Assembly (NCBI GenBank): GCA_050942995.1
Contig: JBMNOI010000022.1
Location: 1-37,703, forward strand
Direction of reading: 5' to 3'
DNA: 37,703 nt
Origin: JBMNOI01 sp050942995
GTDB taxonomy: Bacteria; Chloroflexota; Anaerolineae; UBA1429
Shown here: piece by piece, positions 7,626 to 15,604 of the stretch
How positions within the stretch are numbered: position 1 is the first letter of the stretch
Layout of the letters: each line of letters opens with the position of its first letter
Made by a program: the position numbers and the translations under genes
Notes under the pieces: generated by a model
Databases searched by the model: none
Told to the model about the DNA's origin: nothing
The model's input: the letters and a program-made list of their open reading frames with translations, nothing else

Positions 7626-8921
7626 CTAGCGACGGGGCCGGCCGGCAAAGAGCAGCGCCAGCAACGCCGTCAGACAGCCCTGGCCCGGCTCTGGCAGGGG
7701 CGGCGTCGGAGACGGTCCCGGATCGGGCGTCGGCTCGGGGCCGGGCTCGGGCTCCGGGGTGGGCTCGGGTTCGGCCTGGCTATGGCATGCCCGCCAGGCG
7801 TCTACCCGGCCACTGCCCTGGGCTTGAGCGTTTTCGCCCAGATTGACGGCCGTCTCCATCAGGCGGGCTTTGATCTGATCGTTGCTTAAGGTCGGATCGG
7901 CCTGTAGCAACAGGGCGCACACGCCGGCGGCGTGAGGCGTCGCCATGCTGGTGCCCGATGCCGAGGTATACCAATCGTCGACCACCGTGCCCATCGAGGT
8001 GTTCTGCGCGCGCGCGGCCACGATATCGACTCCCGGTAGCACCACATCGGGCTTGATGCGCTCGTCGAGGGTGGGGCCACGAGACGAAAAGCTGGCGATG
8101 CGATCATGATTGTTGCTGGCGCCGATGGTGATAACCCGTCGGGCGCAACCCGGTGAGCCCACGGTATAGGCGCCGGGGCCATCGTTGCCCGCGGCCACAC
8201 AGATCACAGCGCCCGCCTCGATGGCGGCGTCGCACAACTCCGAGAGGGCATCGGTACCGTTGCACGGGCCGGGCCCGCCCAGAGAAAGGCTGATGACGCG
8301 AACGCCCTGTTCCACCGCCCATTCGACGCCGGCCATCACGTCGCTCATCATGCCGTGTCCGTTTGAGCGCAACACCTTGGCGGAATACAGGGTGGCTTTG
8401 GGCGCTACTCCACGGTATTTGCCGCCAGAGGCCGCGCCCGATCCGGCGGCGATACCGGCGCAATGGGTGCCGTGCCCGTGGCCGTCTCCGGGCCCCTCGC
8501 CGGTAAAGTCAGCCACTCCGGCGATGCGACCCTCGAAATCGGGATGCTCCATATCGATGCCGGTATCGACGATGGCGATGCTGATGCCCTCCCCGTCCAA
8601 CCCTTCCTCACGCCACAGGCGCGGCACCTGGATGATGGGCACCGAGCGGTTCAGTAACGCATAGACCGGCTGATCCCGATAGATGTGCACCACGCCGGGA
8701 TCCTTCTCCATAGAGCGGATCGCTTCCGGGGTGGCTTGCATGGCGACGAATGGCCGGAGACGATAGCTACGTTCCACTCGAGCGCCACGGACGGCAAGGC
8801 CCTGGCGCATGATGCGACGCTCGGACGAGAGGCGCACGATGATGGGAAGTTGCTCGCTCTGTGACGTGTCTTGCAGAGAGCGTAGCAGATCCTGAGCGAG
8901 TTTGGGATGCTCGGCGGCCAC
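7626..8921 (-). CDS. Subtilisin-like serine protease (S8) with I9 propeptide and C-terminal sorting-type tail
   Basis: This is a 431-aa subtilase. An I9-type propeptide spans about residues 23-90. The catalytic triad is Asp119 (AIVDTGID), His153 (GHGTHCAG) and Ser325 (GTSMATPH), and the oxyanion Asn246 lies in AAGNDGP. After the catalytic domain comes a Pro/Glu-rich linker (about 384-412), then a Cys416, a short hydrophobic stretch and a terminal RPRR. That tripartite ending resembles CTERM-type sorting tags. No N-terminal signal peptide is visible, which is odd for a tagged exported protease. The start is GTG, with GGAGG embedded in the last codons of the upstream inhibitor-like gene (its AGG AGG TAA ending). 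The two genes are therefore one translationally coupled operon. Subtilase identity is certain; location and substrate are not. Confidence 0.95.
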   Translation of the reverse strand: MAAEHPKLAQDLLRSLQDTSQSEQLPIIVRLSSERRIMRQGLAVRGARVERSYRLRPFVAMQATPEAIRSMEKDPGVVHIYRDQPVYALLNRSVPIIQVPRLWREEGLDGEGISIAIVDTGIDMEHPDFEGRIAGVADFTGEGPGDGHGHGTHCAGIAAGSGAASGGKYRGVAPKATLYSAKVLRSNGHGMMSDVMAGVEWAVEQGVRVISLSLGGPGPCNGTDALSELCDAAIEAGAVICVAAGNDGPGAYTVGSPGCARRVITIGASNNHDRIASFSSRGPTLDERIKPDVVLPGVDIVAARAQNTSMGTVVDDWYTSASGTSMATPHAAGVCALLLQADPTLSNDQIKARLMETAVNLGENAQAQGSGRVDAWRACHSQAEPEPTPEPEPGPEPTPDPGPSPTPPLPEPGQGCLTALLALLFAGRPRR

Positions 8922-8924
8922 CGT

Positions 8925-9185
8925 TTACCTCCTCAATGCTCTGACGGGACGGTCGGGCTCGACTTTGGTGATCCATGATAATCGCAATAGCCCGAGGGCG
9001 GTCTTGGCGGTACAGCGCACGCCGAGGGATTGTGTCAGGCGAAAGCGGCGCTTGATCTCGACGCCACGAGCCTCCAGCGCTTCAGTGCGCTTTTCGATGT
9101 CGCCCGTTACGCGGATGATAAGGCTCACCATCGCATCGGGATTCTTGCGCCATGCTTCTCGTGTTTCGGCATCTATGTTGGCCAT
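8925..9185 (-). CDS. Free-standing I9 propeptide-like protein (putative subtilase inhibitor/chaperone)
   Basis: This 86-aa protein lines up along most of its length with the propeptide of the subtilase encoded three bases downstream. It has VSLIIRV versus LPIIVRL, EARGVEIKRRFRL versus AVRGARVERSYRL, and VEPDRPVRAL versus IYRDQPVYAL. It therefore looks like a duplicated, detached I9 domain. Free-standing I9 proteins are known as tight subtilisin inhibitors and as folding helpers (for example fungal POIA1 and archaeal SPI proteins). An analogous role for the adjacent protease is inference. The start is placed at the second ATG (9185), nine bases after AAGGAG. The ATG at 9191 is only three bases from that site but remains possible. 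The gene has its own promoter at 9216-9244. No signal peptide is seen. Confidence 0.75.
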   Translation of the reverse strand: MANIDAETREAWRKNPDAMVSLIIRVTGDIEKRTEALEARGVEIKRRFRLTQSLGVRCTAKTALGLLRLSWITKVEPDRPVRALRR

Positions 9186-9215
9186 GGGCATCTGCTCCTT
9201 CGTATGCTATACTTG

Positions 9216-9244
9216 ATCATAGTCCCGGCAGGTTGCATCGTCAA
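9216..9244 (-). promoter_or_regulatory. Promoter for the I9 inhibitor-subtilase operon
   Basis: Read leftward, TTGACG (9244-9239) and TATGAT (9221-9216) are separated by 17 bases. This gives a start near 9209 and a leader of about 25 bases. Confidence 0.65.
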
Positions 9245-9402
9245 CCGACTATACCGGTCAAATTCCCTCCCACCCATAAGCAAGCGTCAATTCGGTGGCT
9301 GCCCCCGACGGCATTGACGGGTACCCGGTGCATCGTGTATGGTTTCGACAGAAGCGAGTATGAGCATCGCGTCGGCCCCGGATCGGGCGGTCGTCTGATA
9401 AC

Positions 9403-9431
9403 TTGACGGGCGAACAAATGTTCTCTATACT
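9403..9431 (+). promoter_or_regulatory. Promoter for the helicase-nuclease operon
   Basis: TTGACG (9403-9408) and TATACT (9426-9431) are separated by 17 bases, placing the start near 9438 and giving a leader of about 66 bases. This is one of the strongest promoter matches in the window and implies that the three downstream genes are expressed constitutively. Confidence 0.75.
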
Positions 9432-9503
9432 GGTAATAGGTTTTATAGCTCATTATTGTTCTTTGGCCTCTGCGGAGGCGCGGCTCGAACGAAGGAACTG
9501 ACG

Positions 9504-11684
9504 GTGTCGGGCAATTCAACACATCCTCCTGTGCGGCTTACGGCACTGCAACAGCAGGTCGTCTCTTATCCGCGTGAGGGAGGGAATCGACTGTTCATAT
9601 CGGGGCTGCCGGGCACGGGCAAGAGCACCGCGCTTATGGCGCGCCTGGGCGCGCTGCTGCGCGAGGGGCGACGTCCCTACGAGATCCTGGTGTTGGTGCC
9701 GCAGCGCGCTCATATCGAGCGATATGAGCGCATGCTGGCCGAACTGGATGCGCCCACCCGGGGCGGTGTCGATATGCTTACCTTTTACTCGTTCTCACAA
9801 CGGGCGGTGGGGCTTTTCTGGCCTCTGCTCGCCGGTCCGGCGGGCTTTGCCCATCCCGATCGCGAGCCGATCTTTTTGACCTTTGAGACGGCGCAATATG
9901 TGATGTGGCGCATCGTAGAGCCGCTCATGGCTCAGGAGGGTTATTTCAGCGATCTGGCCATTCGCCGCGAGCGGTTACTGGCCCAGTTGGTGGATAATCT
10001 GAACCGCGCGGCGCTGGCCGGTTTCGATCATACCGATATCTATCGACGACTGCGGGGCGCGTGGACCGGCTCTCCCGATCACGCCAACGGCTACTGGCAG
10101 GCTCAGGATTGTGCCATCCGCTTCCGCGAGTACTGCCTGGAGCATAATCTGCTGGATTTCTCCCTGGTGACCGAGGTGTTTCATCGTCACCTCATGTCTC
10201 ACGAGACATATCGGCGTTATTTTCGGGCGCGCTACCGCCACTTGCTCGTCGATAACCTGGAAGAGAACGTGCCGGTGGCTCACGAGTTGATCGCCTGGGC
10301 CATGGAAGGGTGCCACTCCTCGGTGCTGGCGCGTGACGAGGGCGGAGGCTATCGCGTGTTCCTGGGGGTGGACGCGCAGGGCGCCGACGAACTGGGCGAA
10401 ATGTGCGATGACCGGCTAGATTACGATGATCTGCTCGAACCCAGTGCCGATGCGCTGGCCTTTGCCGATGAGTTACGCCGCTCGTTGCATCTGGGCGGCC
10501 CGCCGGCCGCGACCGGCGGACGGGCCTATCGCGCCGTCGCCGAACAGGGGGCCGAGCGCTACTGGATCGGTATGGCCAACTGGGTGGCCGAGCAGGCGGC
10601 CGATCTGGTTCATCAGGGCACGCCGGCGGCTCGTATCGCCATTATCGCTCCCTATGTGAGCGAGGTGATGCGCTTTGTCATCGAGGAGGCCCTAAGGCGG
10701 CAGGATATCCCTCTCCGCCTGCTGCGGCCCTCTATGCCACTGCGCGAAGACCCCGTGATTCGCGGCCTGCTTACGCTGGTGTTGCTGGGGCATCCTGAGT
10801 GGGAGGTGTCGATCCAGGGCGAGGAGTATCTATTGCCGGTTGAGGATGTGGCTCATGCTTTGCATCTCGCCATCGCCGATCTCGATCCCATTCGCGCGCG
10901 GCATCTGGCCGGCGCTGCGGTAACGCCGGGACGCCGCGCCCTGAATGACCTCAGCGGCAGTGCCGTGAGTGGGCCCAGCCCGCGCGAGCTGGGGCGCCTG
11001 TGGGAGTCGGTGGGCTATCAGGTGCGGCAGCGTTACGAGACGCTGCGCGTATGGCTGGAAACCTATCAGCATGGCGAGCCCGAGCCGGTTGATCTGTTTC
11101 TTTCGCGTCTGTTCGCCGACCTGTTATCGCGCCCCGGCTTTGGATTTTACAACGATGTCGAGAAGGCGCGGCCGTATGGTCGACTGGTGGAATCGGCCTA
11201 CAAGTTCAGGCGGGCCATCGAGCGGGACGGCGGTCTGTCCGTGACCGATGTCGCCTGCGACTATGTGCAATTTATCCTGGGGGGCATCGCCAGCGCTCAG
11301 TATCTGCTGGACTGGCCCGATCCGGAGCGTGACGAGGGTATATTGCTTGCGCCGGTGCACGCCTATTTGACGCGAGATGTGCGCAGCGACCACCAATTCT
11401 GGATCGACGTGGGCTCGGACGGTTGGTGGAATCGGCCCAACCAACCGCTGACACACCCGTATGTGCTTTCGCGGAGGTGGCCTGTGGGGCAGCCCTGGCG
11501 CGATATCGAGGAGGAGCAGGTTCGGCGCGAGTCTCTGGGGCGGGTGATCCAGGGGCTGGCGGCGCGTTGCCGGGGGAATATCTACCTGGCCTATAGCGAG
11601 TTGGGCATCGACGGCAATGAGCAGGGAGGGCGCCTGCAGCGTGCTGTGGTGACGGCCATGAGCCGGGTGCGGCATGATAGATAA
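9504..11684 (+). CDS. AddB-like helicase-fold protein with intact P-loop but degenerate helicase motifs
   Basis: This 726-aa protein has the N-terminal layout of UvrD/Rep/AddB-type proteins: a Q-motif-like LTALQQQVV and a perfect Walker A, GLPGTGKST (residues 34-42). Motif II, normally DExxQD, reads DNLEEN (residues 250-255), so the catalytic Glu is Asn. Motif III reads GVDAQGADEL instead of GDxxQ. The C-terminal AMSRVRHDR is only a faint motif VI. This retained P-loop with lost helicase motifs resembles AddB, the partner subunit of AddAB. Unlike AddB it has no C-terminal nuclease; that domain is encoded two genes downstream. I chose GTG at 9504 because AAGGA lies seven bases upstream; a TTG start at 9456 has no such site. 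The gene overlaps the next by 11 bases. A scaffold or single-strand-scanning role is inference. Confidence 0.75.
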   Translation: MSGNSTHPPVRLTALQQQVVSYPREGGNRLFISGLPGTGKSTALMARLGALLREGRRPYEILVLVPQRAHIERYERMLAELDAPTRGGVDMLTFYSFSQRAVGLFWPLLAGPAGFAHPDREPIFLTFETAQYVMWRIVEPLMAQEGYFSDLAIRRERLLAQLVDNLNRAALAGFDHTDIYRRLRGAWTGSPDHANGYWQAQDCAIRFREYCLEHNLLDFSLVTEVFHRHLMSHETYRRYFRARYRHLLVDNLEENVPVAHELIAWAMEGCHSSVLARDEGGGYRVFLGVDAQGADELGEMCDDRLDYDDLLEPSADALAFADELRRSLHLGGPPAATGGRAYRAVAEQGAERYWIGMANWVAEQAADLVHQGTPAARIAIIAPYVSEVMRFVIEEALRRQDIPLRLLRPSMPLREDPVIRGLLTLVLLGHPEWEVSIQGEEYLLPVEDVAHALHLAIADLDPIRARHLAGAAVTPGRRALNDLSGSAVSGPSPRELGRLWESVGYQVRQRYETLRVWLETYQHGEPEPVDLFLSRLFADLLSRPGFGFYNDVEKARPYGRLVESAYKFRRAIERDGGLSVTDVACDYVQFILGGIASAQYLLDWPDPERDEGILLAPVHAYLTRDVRSDHQFWIDVGSDGWWNRPNQPLTHPYVLSRRWPVGQPWRDIEEEQVRRESLGRVIQGLAARCRGNIYLAYSELGIDGNEQGGRLQRAVVTAMSRVRHDR

Positions 11685-13971
11685 TATCGAACTCTACGGC
11701 TACCGACTGCGTCCGCATCAAGTGAACGTGCTGCGCTACGACAGCGGGCGCATGGCCGTCTCGGCGGTGCCGGGCAGCGGCAAAACGCTAACGTTGGCGC
11801 TTTTGGCGTCGCGGCTTATACTGGAGGGGCGCCTCGGCGACGAGGGTGAGGTGCTGGTGGTGACGGTGCAGAACTCGGCGGTGGATAATATCGCCCAACG
11901 CATTCGCACCGTACTTACGAGCCAGAAGGTGCCCCCGGTCGGATTCCATGTCTGTACGCTGCACAAGCTGGCCAGTGATATTCTTCGGCAGCGAAACGAT
12001 CTTGCCGGCGTGGAAGAGACCTTTTTCATCGTGGATGAGGCCGAGACGGCGCGCATGATGCACAACGCTGCCGAGGTGTGGATCGCCGAACATCAGGCTC
12101 TGTGGCGTAGCTACCTGCCCGATATGGCCGAGGGGCGTCGAGGGCAGATGGAGAACCTGTGGCGCGCCGAGACGGAAAAGATCGGCCGCGAGGTGACCAA
12201 GCTGTGTAAGCATCTACGGCTGACGCCCGAACGCGCGCGCGAGCGTGTGGCGACCGACGCGCCCGATGACGACTTTTTGCGCATGGGGGTCGAGCTCTAC
12301 GGACTCTATACCCGCTATCTGCAGGCGCGTAGCGGCCTGGACTTTGACGACCTGATCTGGCGGGCCACCGAAGCGCTGGAGCAAGATCCTACCTTTTTGA
12401 CGAACCTGCGCAGCCACTGGCCCTATATCCTGGAGGACGAGGCTCAGGATAGCTCCCCACTACAGGAGTGGATTCTGGACAGGCTGGCCGGGCCGGATGG
12501 CAACTGGGTGCGCGTGGGCGACCCCAACCAGTCGATCAACTCGACCTTTACCGCGGCCGATCCGCGCTTTTTCCGGCGGTTCGTGCAGCGCGATGACGTG
12601 CAAGCTTTGTCGCTGCTCCAATCGGGGCGTAGTGGCCGACCGATCATCGACCTGGCCAACCATCTGGTGCACTGGGCCGATACAGATCATCCCGAGGAGG
12701 CGATCCGGGGTGTGGCCTTTGAGCTACAGGATATCATGCTCACCGACCCGGGAGATCCACAGGCCAATCCACCGGATGAAGAGTGCCGCATCTACTTTCA
12801 CGACCAGGCGTTCCCCAATCCCGACGCTGAGGCGGAGATGGTCGCGCGCTGGGCAGCGGGATATTCTCGCCGCTATCCGGAGCATACCGTCGCCGTGCTG
12901 GTTCCTGCCGGCTGGCAGGGCAGCAAGGTGGTCGAGGCACTGGAAAAGATGCCGGCCGTCGAGTTTGACGACCTGCTGCGCTCGACCCCGCGGTTACGCA
13001 ATGTGGCCCGCGTGCTGGCGGCGGCCAGCGACTATCTGAGTCGCCCCATCGCCTCACGCTCGCTGGCCCACCTTTATGGCGTACTGGCCGAGGGCGGCCA
13101 CCTGGGCAACGTCCCGAAAAAGTCGTTGCGGCATCGGCGCACACTGGTGCGCAGTCTGCCGCCCCATGAACTGCTCTTTCCCCTGGGCCTGGGGGAGCTT
13201 GAAGAGCGGCTGCCCGAGAACGTTCGTCTGGATGAAGAGGATGTCGAATCGCTGGAGCGGTTCGCCGAACTGACGAGCCGTTGGGTGCGGGCGCTTTCAT
13301 TGCCGGTTGATCAGCTTCTTCTCACCATTGCCCAGGATCTCTTTACCGACGAGGCCGACCTGGCGGTGTGTCATAGCATCGCCATGAGCCTGCGCGCCGC
13401 CGAGGCGATGCACCCCATGTGGCGGCTGGGCGATTTCAGCCAGGAGCTGAGAGATATCGCCAGCAACCGTCGCGGGCTCAACGGGTTTTCTCTGGCCGAT
13501 GCCGGTTACACCGCCCAGCCCGGGCGCGTCGTCATCACAACGATGCACAAGGCCAAGGGGCTGGAGTGGGATGCGGTGTTTTTGATGAGCGTGGACAGTC
13601 TAGAGTATCCCGACCTGTCCACCGACGCCTTTCGCGACGAGCTGTACTTTATGCCCGGCCGCGCGCCGGCGGTCGAGGCGCGCAAACGTCTGGAGCAGAT
13701 CGCCGGTGGCGAGCTTGTCGTGGCGTCCGAGCGCCCGCCCGTCGAGGCGGCGCGATTGGAGTACATCGCCGAGCGGCTGCGCCTGCTATATGTAGGCATC
13801 ACGCGGGCACGGCGGAACCTGGCCTTTACGTGGAGTGATACCAACGGCCGGCGGCGGGTGCGCCCTGCCACCGCCCTGGTTGAACTGCGCAATGCATATA
13901 CTGCACGGCAAACCATGCAAGGAGAGGTAACGCGTGACACCCGCACTGCTCGAGCCCGGCCACCTGTTTAG
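11674..13971 (+). CDS. UvrD/PcrA-type superfamily 1 DNA helicase
   Basis: This 765-aa helicase has the complete SF1A motif set: Q motif RLRPHQVNVL, Walker A AVPGSGKT (31-38), motif II DEAQD (255-259), motif III VGDPNQSIN (281-289), motif IV-like SGRSGRPI, motif V TTMHKAKGLEWD (622-632) and motif VI YVGITRAR (706-713). It should be an ATP-driven 3'-5' translocase. The tail after motif VI is only about 50 residues, so it has no fused RecB-type nuclease, unlike AddA. It overlaps the upstream AddB-like gene by 11 bases and the downstream nuclease gene by 38 bases, so the three are one transcript with coupled translation. By position and motif state it is the motor subunit of the proposed complex. 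A general repair helicase is the alternative reading. Confidence 0.88.
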   Translation: MIDNIELYGYRLRPHQVNVLRYDSGRMAVSAVPGSGKTLTLALLASRLILEGRLGDEGEVLVVTVQNSAVDNIAQRIRTVLTSQKVPPVGFHVCTLHKLASDILRQRNDLAGVEETFFIVDEAETARMMHNAAEVWIAEHQALWRSYLPDMAEGRRGQMENLWRAETEKIGREVTKLCKHLRLTPERARERVATDAPDDDFLRMGVELYGLYTRYLQARSGLDFDDLIWRATEALEQDPTFLTNLRSHWPYILEDEAQDSSPLQEWILDRLAGPDGNWVRVGDPNQSINSTFTAADPRFFRRFVQRDDVQALSLLQSGRSGRPIIDLANHLVHWADTDHPEEAIRGVAFELQDIMLTDPGDPQANPPDEECRIYFHDQAFPNPDAEAEMVARWAAGYSRRYPEHTVAVLVPAGWQGSKVVEALEKMPAVEFDDLLRSTPRLRNVARVLAAASDYLSRPIASRSLAHLYGVLAEGGHLGNVPKKSLRHRRTLVRSLPPHELLFPLGLGELEERLPENVRLDEEDVESLERFAELTSRWVRALSLPVDQLLLTIAQDLFTDEADLAVCHSIAMSLRAAEAMHPMWRLGDFSQELRDIASNRRGLNGFSLADAGYTAQPGRVVITTMHKAKGLEWDAVFLMSVDSLEYPDLSTDAFRDELYFMPGRAPAVEARKRLEQIAGGELVVASERPPVEAARLEYIAERLRLLYVGITRARRNLAFTWSDTNGRRRVRPATALVELRNAYTARQTMQGEVTRDTRTARARPPV

Positions 13972-14773
13972 TCAGCATAGCCTCAACACCTATCTGCGCT
14001 GCCCGCAACGCTTTCTGCTCAAATATATCGACCGTCAACCCTGGCCCATGCCGGAAGATGACGACCCGGAAGCGTATGATCGCCACCTCGAACGAGGGCG
14101 CATCTTTCATCAGTGGGTGGCGCGCTCTCATCTGGGGCTGGATATGGAGCCCATCGTCGCGGGGTCTGACGATGGGCTGTTGCAGCGCTGGTGGCGCGCC
14201 TACAAGGGGTACAATCTGGACGCGCTCCCCACTGAGGTGCGCGAGGCCGAGCTGGCGCTGGTGGTGCCTCTGGGCGATTATCGCCTCTACGCCCGCTATG
14301 ATTTGCTGGCGCTGGATTGCGGCGGCGACGCCGTCATTGTGGATTGGAAGACATTAGAGACGGTTCCCTCATCGCGCACCCTGCGCCAGCGCGTGCAAAC
14401 CCGCGTCTACCTCTATACCCTGCTGGCAGCGGGCCACGTCCTCACCGGGGGGATCCCCATCCAGCCCGAACGGGCCAGCATGGTGTACTGGTTCTCCAAT
14501 CACCCCGAGCGCACCGAGGTCGTTCGCTACTCGACGCGGGCGTTTCAGCAGGACGCCCGCGATCTGCGCCGACTGGTCGAGACGCTGGCCTCTCAGCCGC
14601 GAGAGGCGTTCCATCTCACCGATAACGAGCGCGAGTGTGTGCGTTGTAACTATCGCACCCTGTGCCATCGAGCCGAGGGGCCCCTCCCGCAGGATGAGGT
14701 CACCGATGGCTGGCTGGACGAGGATATCGATTTCGATATCGACGTGAGCGCCGCCGCCGAACTGGACTACTGA
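13934..14773 (+). CDS. Stand-alone iron-sulfur PD-(D/E)XK nuclease (RecB/Cas4/AddB-type)
   Basis: This 279-aa protein has the RecB-family nuclease core of the PD-(D/E)XK superfamily. His59 lies in GRIFHQW, Asp123 in ARYDLLALD, Asp137 and Lys139 in VDWKT, and a QxxxY-like element in QTRVYLY. Four cysteines fit the iron-sulfur staple seen in AddB and Cas4: Cys23 in YLRCPQRF near the start, and Cys235, Cys238 and Cys244 in the C-terminal CVRCNYRTLC. Such domains cut single strands as helicases unwind ends. Here the domain is a separate chain encoded after two helicase-fold genes, not fused to one. The GTG start at 13934 has GGAGAGG six bases upstream. No cas1 or cas2 is nearby, which argues against a CRISPR adaptation role. 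The 3' end overlaps the convergent NIF3 gene by seven bases. Confidence 0.88.
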   Translation: MTPALLEPGHLFSQHSLNTYLRCPQRFLLKYIDRQPWPMPEDDDPEAYDRHLERGRIFHQWVARSHLGLDMEPIVAGSDDGLLQRWWRAYKGYNLDALPTEVREAELALVVPLGDYRLYARYDLLALDCGGDAVIVDWKTLETVPSSRTLRQRVQTRVYLYTLLAAGHVLTGGIPIQPERASMVYWFSNHPERTEVVRYSTRAFQQDARDLRRLVETLASQPREAFHLTDNERECVRCNYRTLCHRAEGPLPQDEVTDGWLDEDIDFDIDVSAAAELDY

Positions 14774-15588
14774 TCGGCGTCCTGTTCAGTCCAGGCGTAT
14801 TGCGATATCCCCGAAGGATAGAATCGCCAGTCGATCTCGGGGAATCGGGCGGCCAGCAGATCGCACAGGACGCGCATTCCGGGCTCCTCGCTGAGGCTGT
14901 GGAGCGTTTCGATGACGGGGATGTTCAGCTCCAGAGCGTTCAGGGCGAGCTGCTCGACCATGTCGCCGAACACGATCACCTCGGCGCCCAGATAGGCAAA
15001 CTCTTCGGCGATGTTCCACTGATTGCCGCCAAACCCGCCGATGGCGACGCCGACGCGACGAACGATCCGCTCTGGCGGGCCGAAGAGTCGCGCAGGGGCG
15101 AGGGGGGGCATCAGCTCGCTGATCTGGCGCGTGAGCGCGGCCAGCGTCATCGGCGGCACGCCATAGACGGCGGTATACTTTTCCGCCGCCAGCCGTTCGC
15201 CCAGGCCGAGCCACGCCGCGCAACGGTCGGTGATGCCATCATCGCGCCTGGCGTCCCACGGCGAGTGCAGACGAATGGCTGCCGCGCCCGTGTCGCGAAA
15301 GAATGCCCGCCGCCGGATCTGGGCGGGCTTGTTCTCCTGCGGCACCGCGTGACCATACCAGGGTGAGGGATGATCCCACTGCCAGAGATGCTCGTGGCTG
15401 ACGACGATATCGACGCCGTCGGCCGCCATACGGGCCAGCACGCGCGAATCGGGCAGCCAGCACACCCCGCCCCGTCGCACGAGTCGATCCTCGCTCCCCG
15501 CCACCAGGCCATACTCGTCGTCGGGTATGCCTGTTTCGAGCGGGGCGATCTCGTGGATATATGCCAGAACGTCGGCGACACGCGTCAT
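14767..15588 (-). CDS. NIF3/DUF34-family dinuclear metal protein
   Basis: This 273-aa protein belongs to the NIF3 (DUF34, YbgI) family, ring-shaped hexamers with a two-metal site. Recognisable parts are the early block VDIVVSHEHLWQW (normally IITHHP), RLHSPWDARRDDG (normally HTNLD) and the C-terminal metal region ALELNIPVIETLHSLSEEPGM. The usual HH pair is H-E-H here, so the metal site is somewhat divergent. Family function is unsettled; the label GTP cyclohydrolase I type 2 is widespread but poorly supported. AGGAGG lies six bases before the ATG. It is the last gene of a leftward set (Ldh, MBL, M55, NIF3) with gaps of only 16-50 bases, and its 3' end overlaps the convergent nuclease gene. 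Confidence 0.78.
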   Translation of the reverse strand: MTRVADVLAYIHEIAPLETGIPDDEYGLVAGSEDRLVRRGGVCWLPDSRVLARMAADGVDIVVSHEHLWQWDHPSPWYGHAVPQENKPAQIRRRAFFRDTGAAAIRLHSPWDARRDDGITDRCAAWLGLGERLAAEKYTAVYGVPPMTLAALTRQISELMPPLAPARLFGPPERIVRRVGVAIGGFGGNQWNIAEEFAYLGAEVIVFGDMVEQLALNALELNIPVIETLHSLSEEPGMRVLCDLLAARFPEIDWRFYPSGISQYAWTEQDADQ

Positions 15589-15604
15589 ATGACGCCTCCT
15601 TGGA

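Larger units (their letters stand above)
9186..9503. other. Divergent intergenic region between subtilase and helicase operons
   Basis: This 318-base gap holds two back-to-back promoters: leftward at 9216-9244 and rightward at 9403-9431. A weaker rightward match (TTGACG near 9318, then TATGGT after 18 bases) lies between them. I see no convincing small gene or RNA gene in the remainder. Confidence 0.6.

Noticed and set aside
13934..14773. Cas4 of a CRISPR adaptation module
   Set aside because: No cas1, cas2 or repeats nearby; overlap with two helicase genes points to end processing instead.
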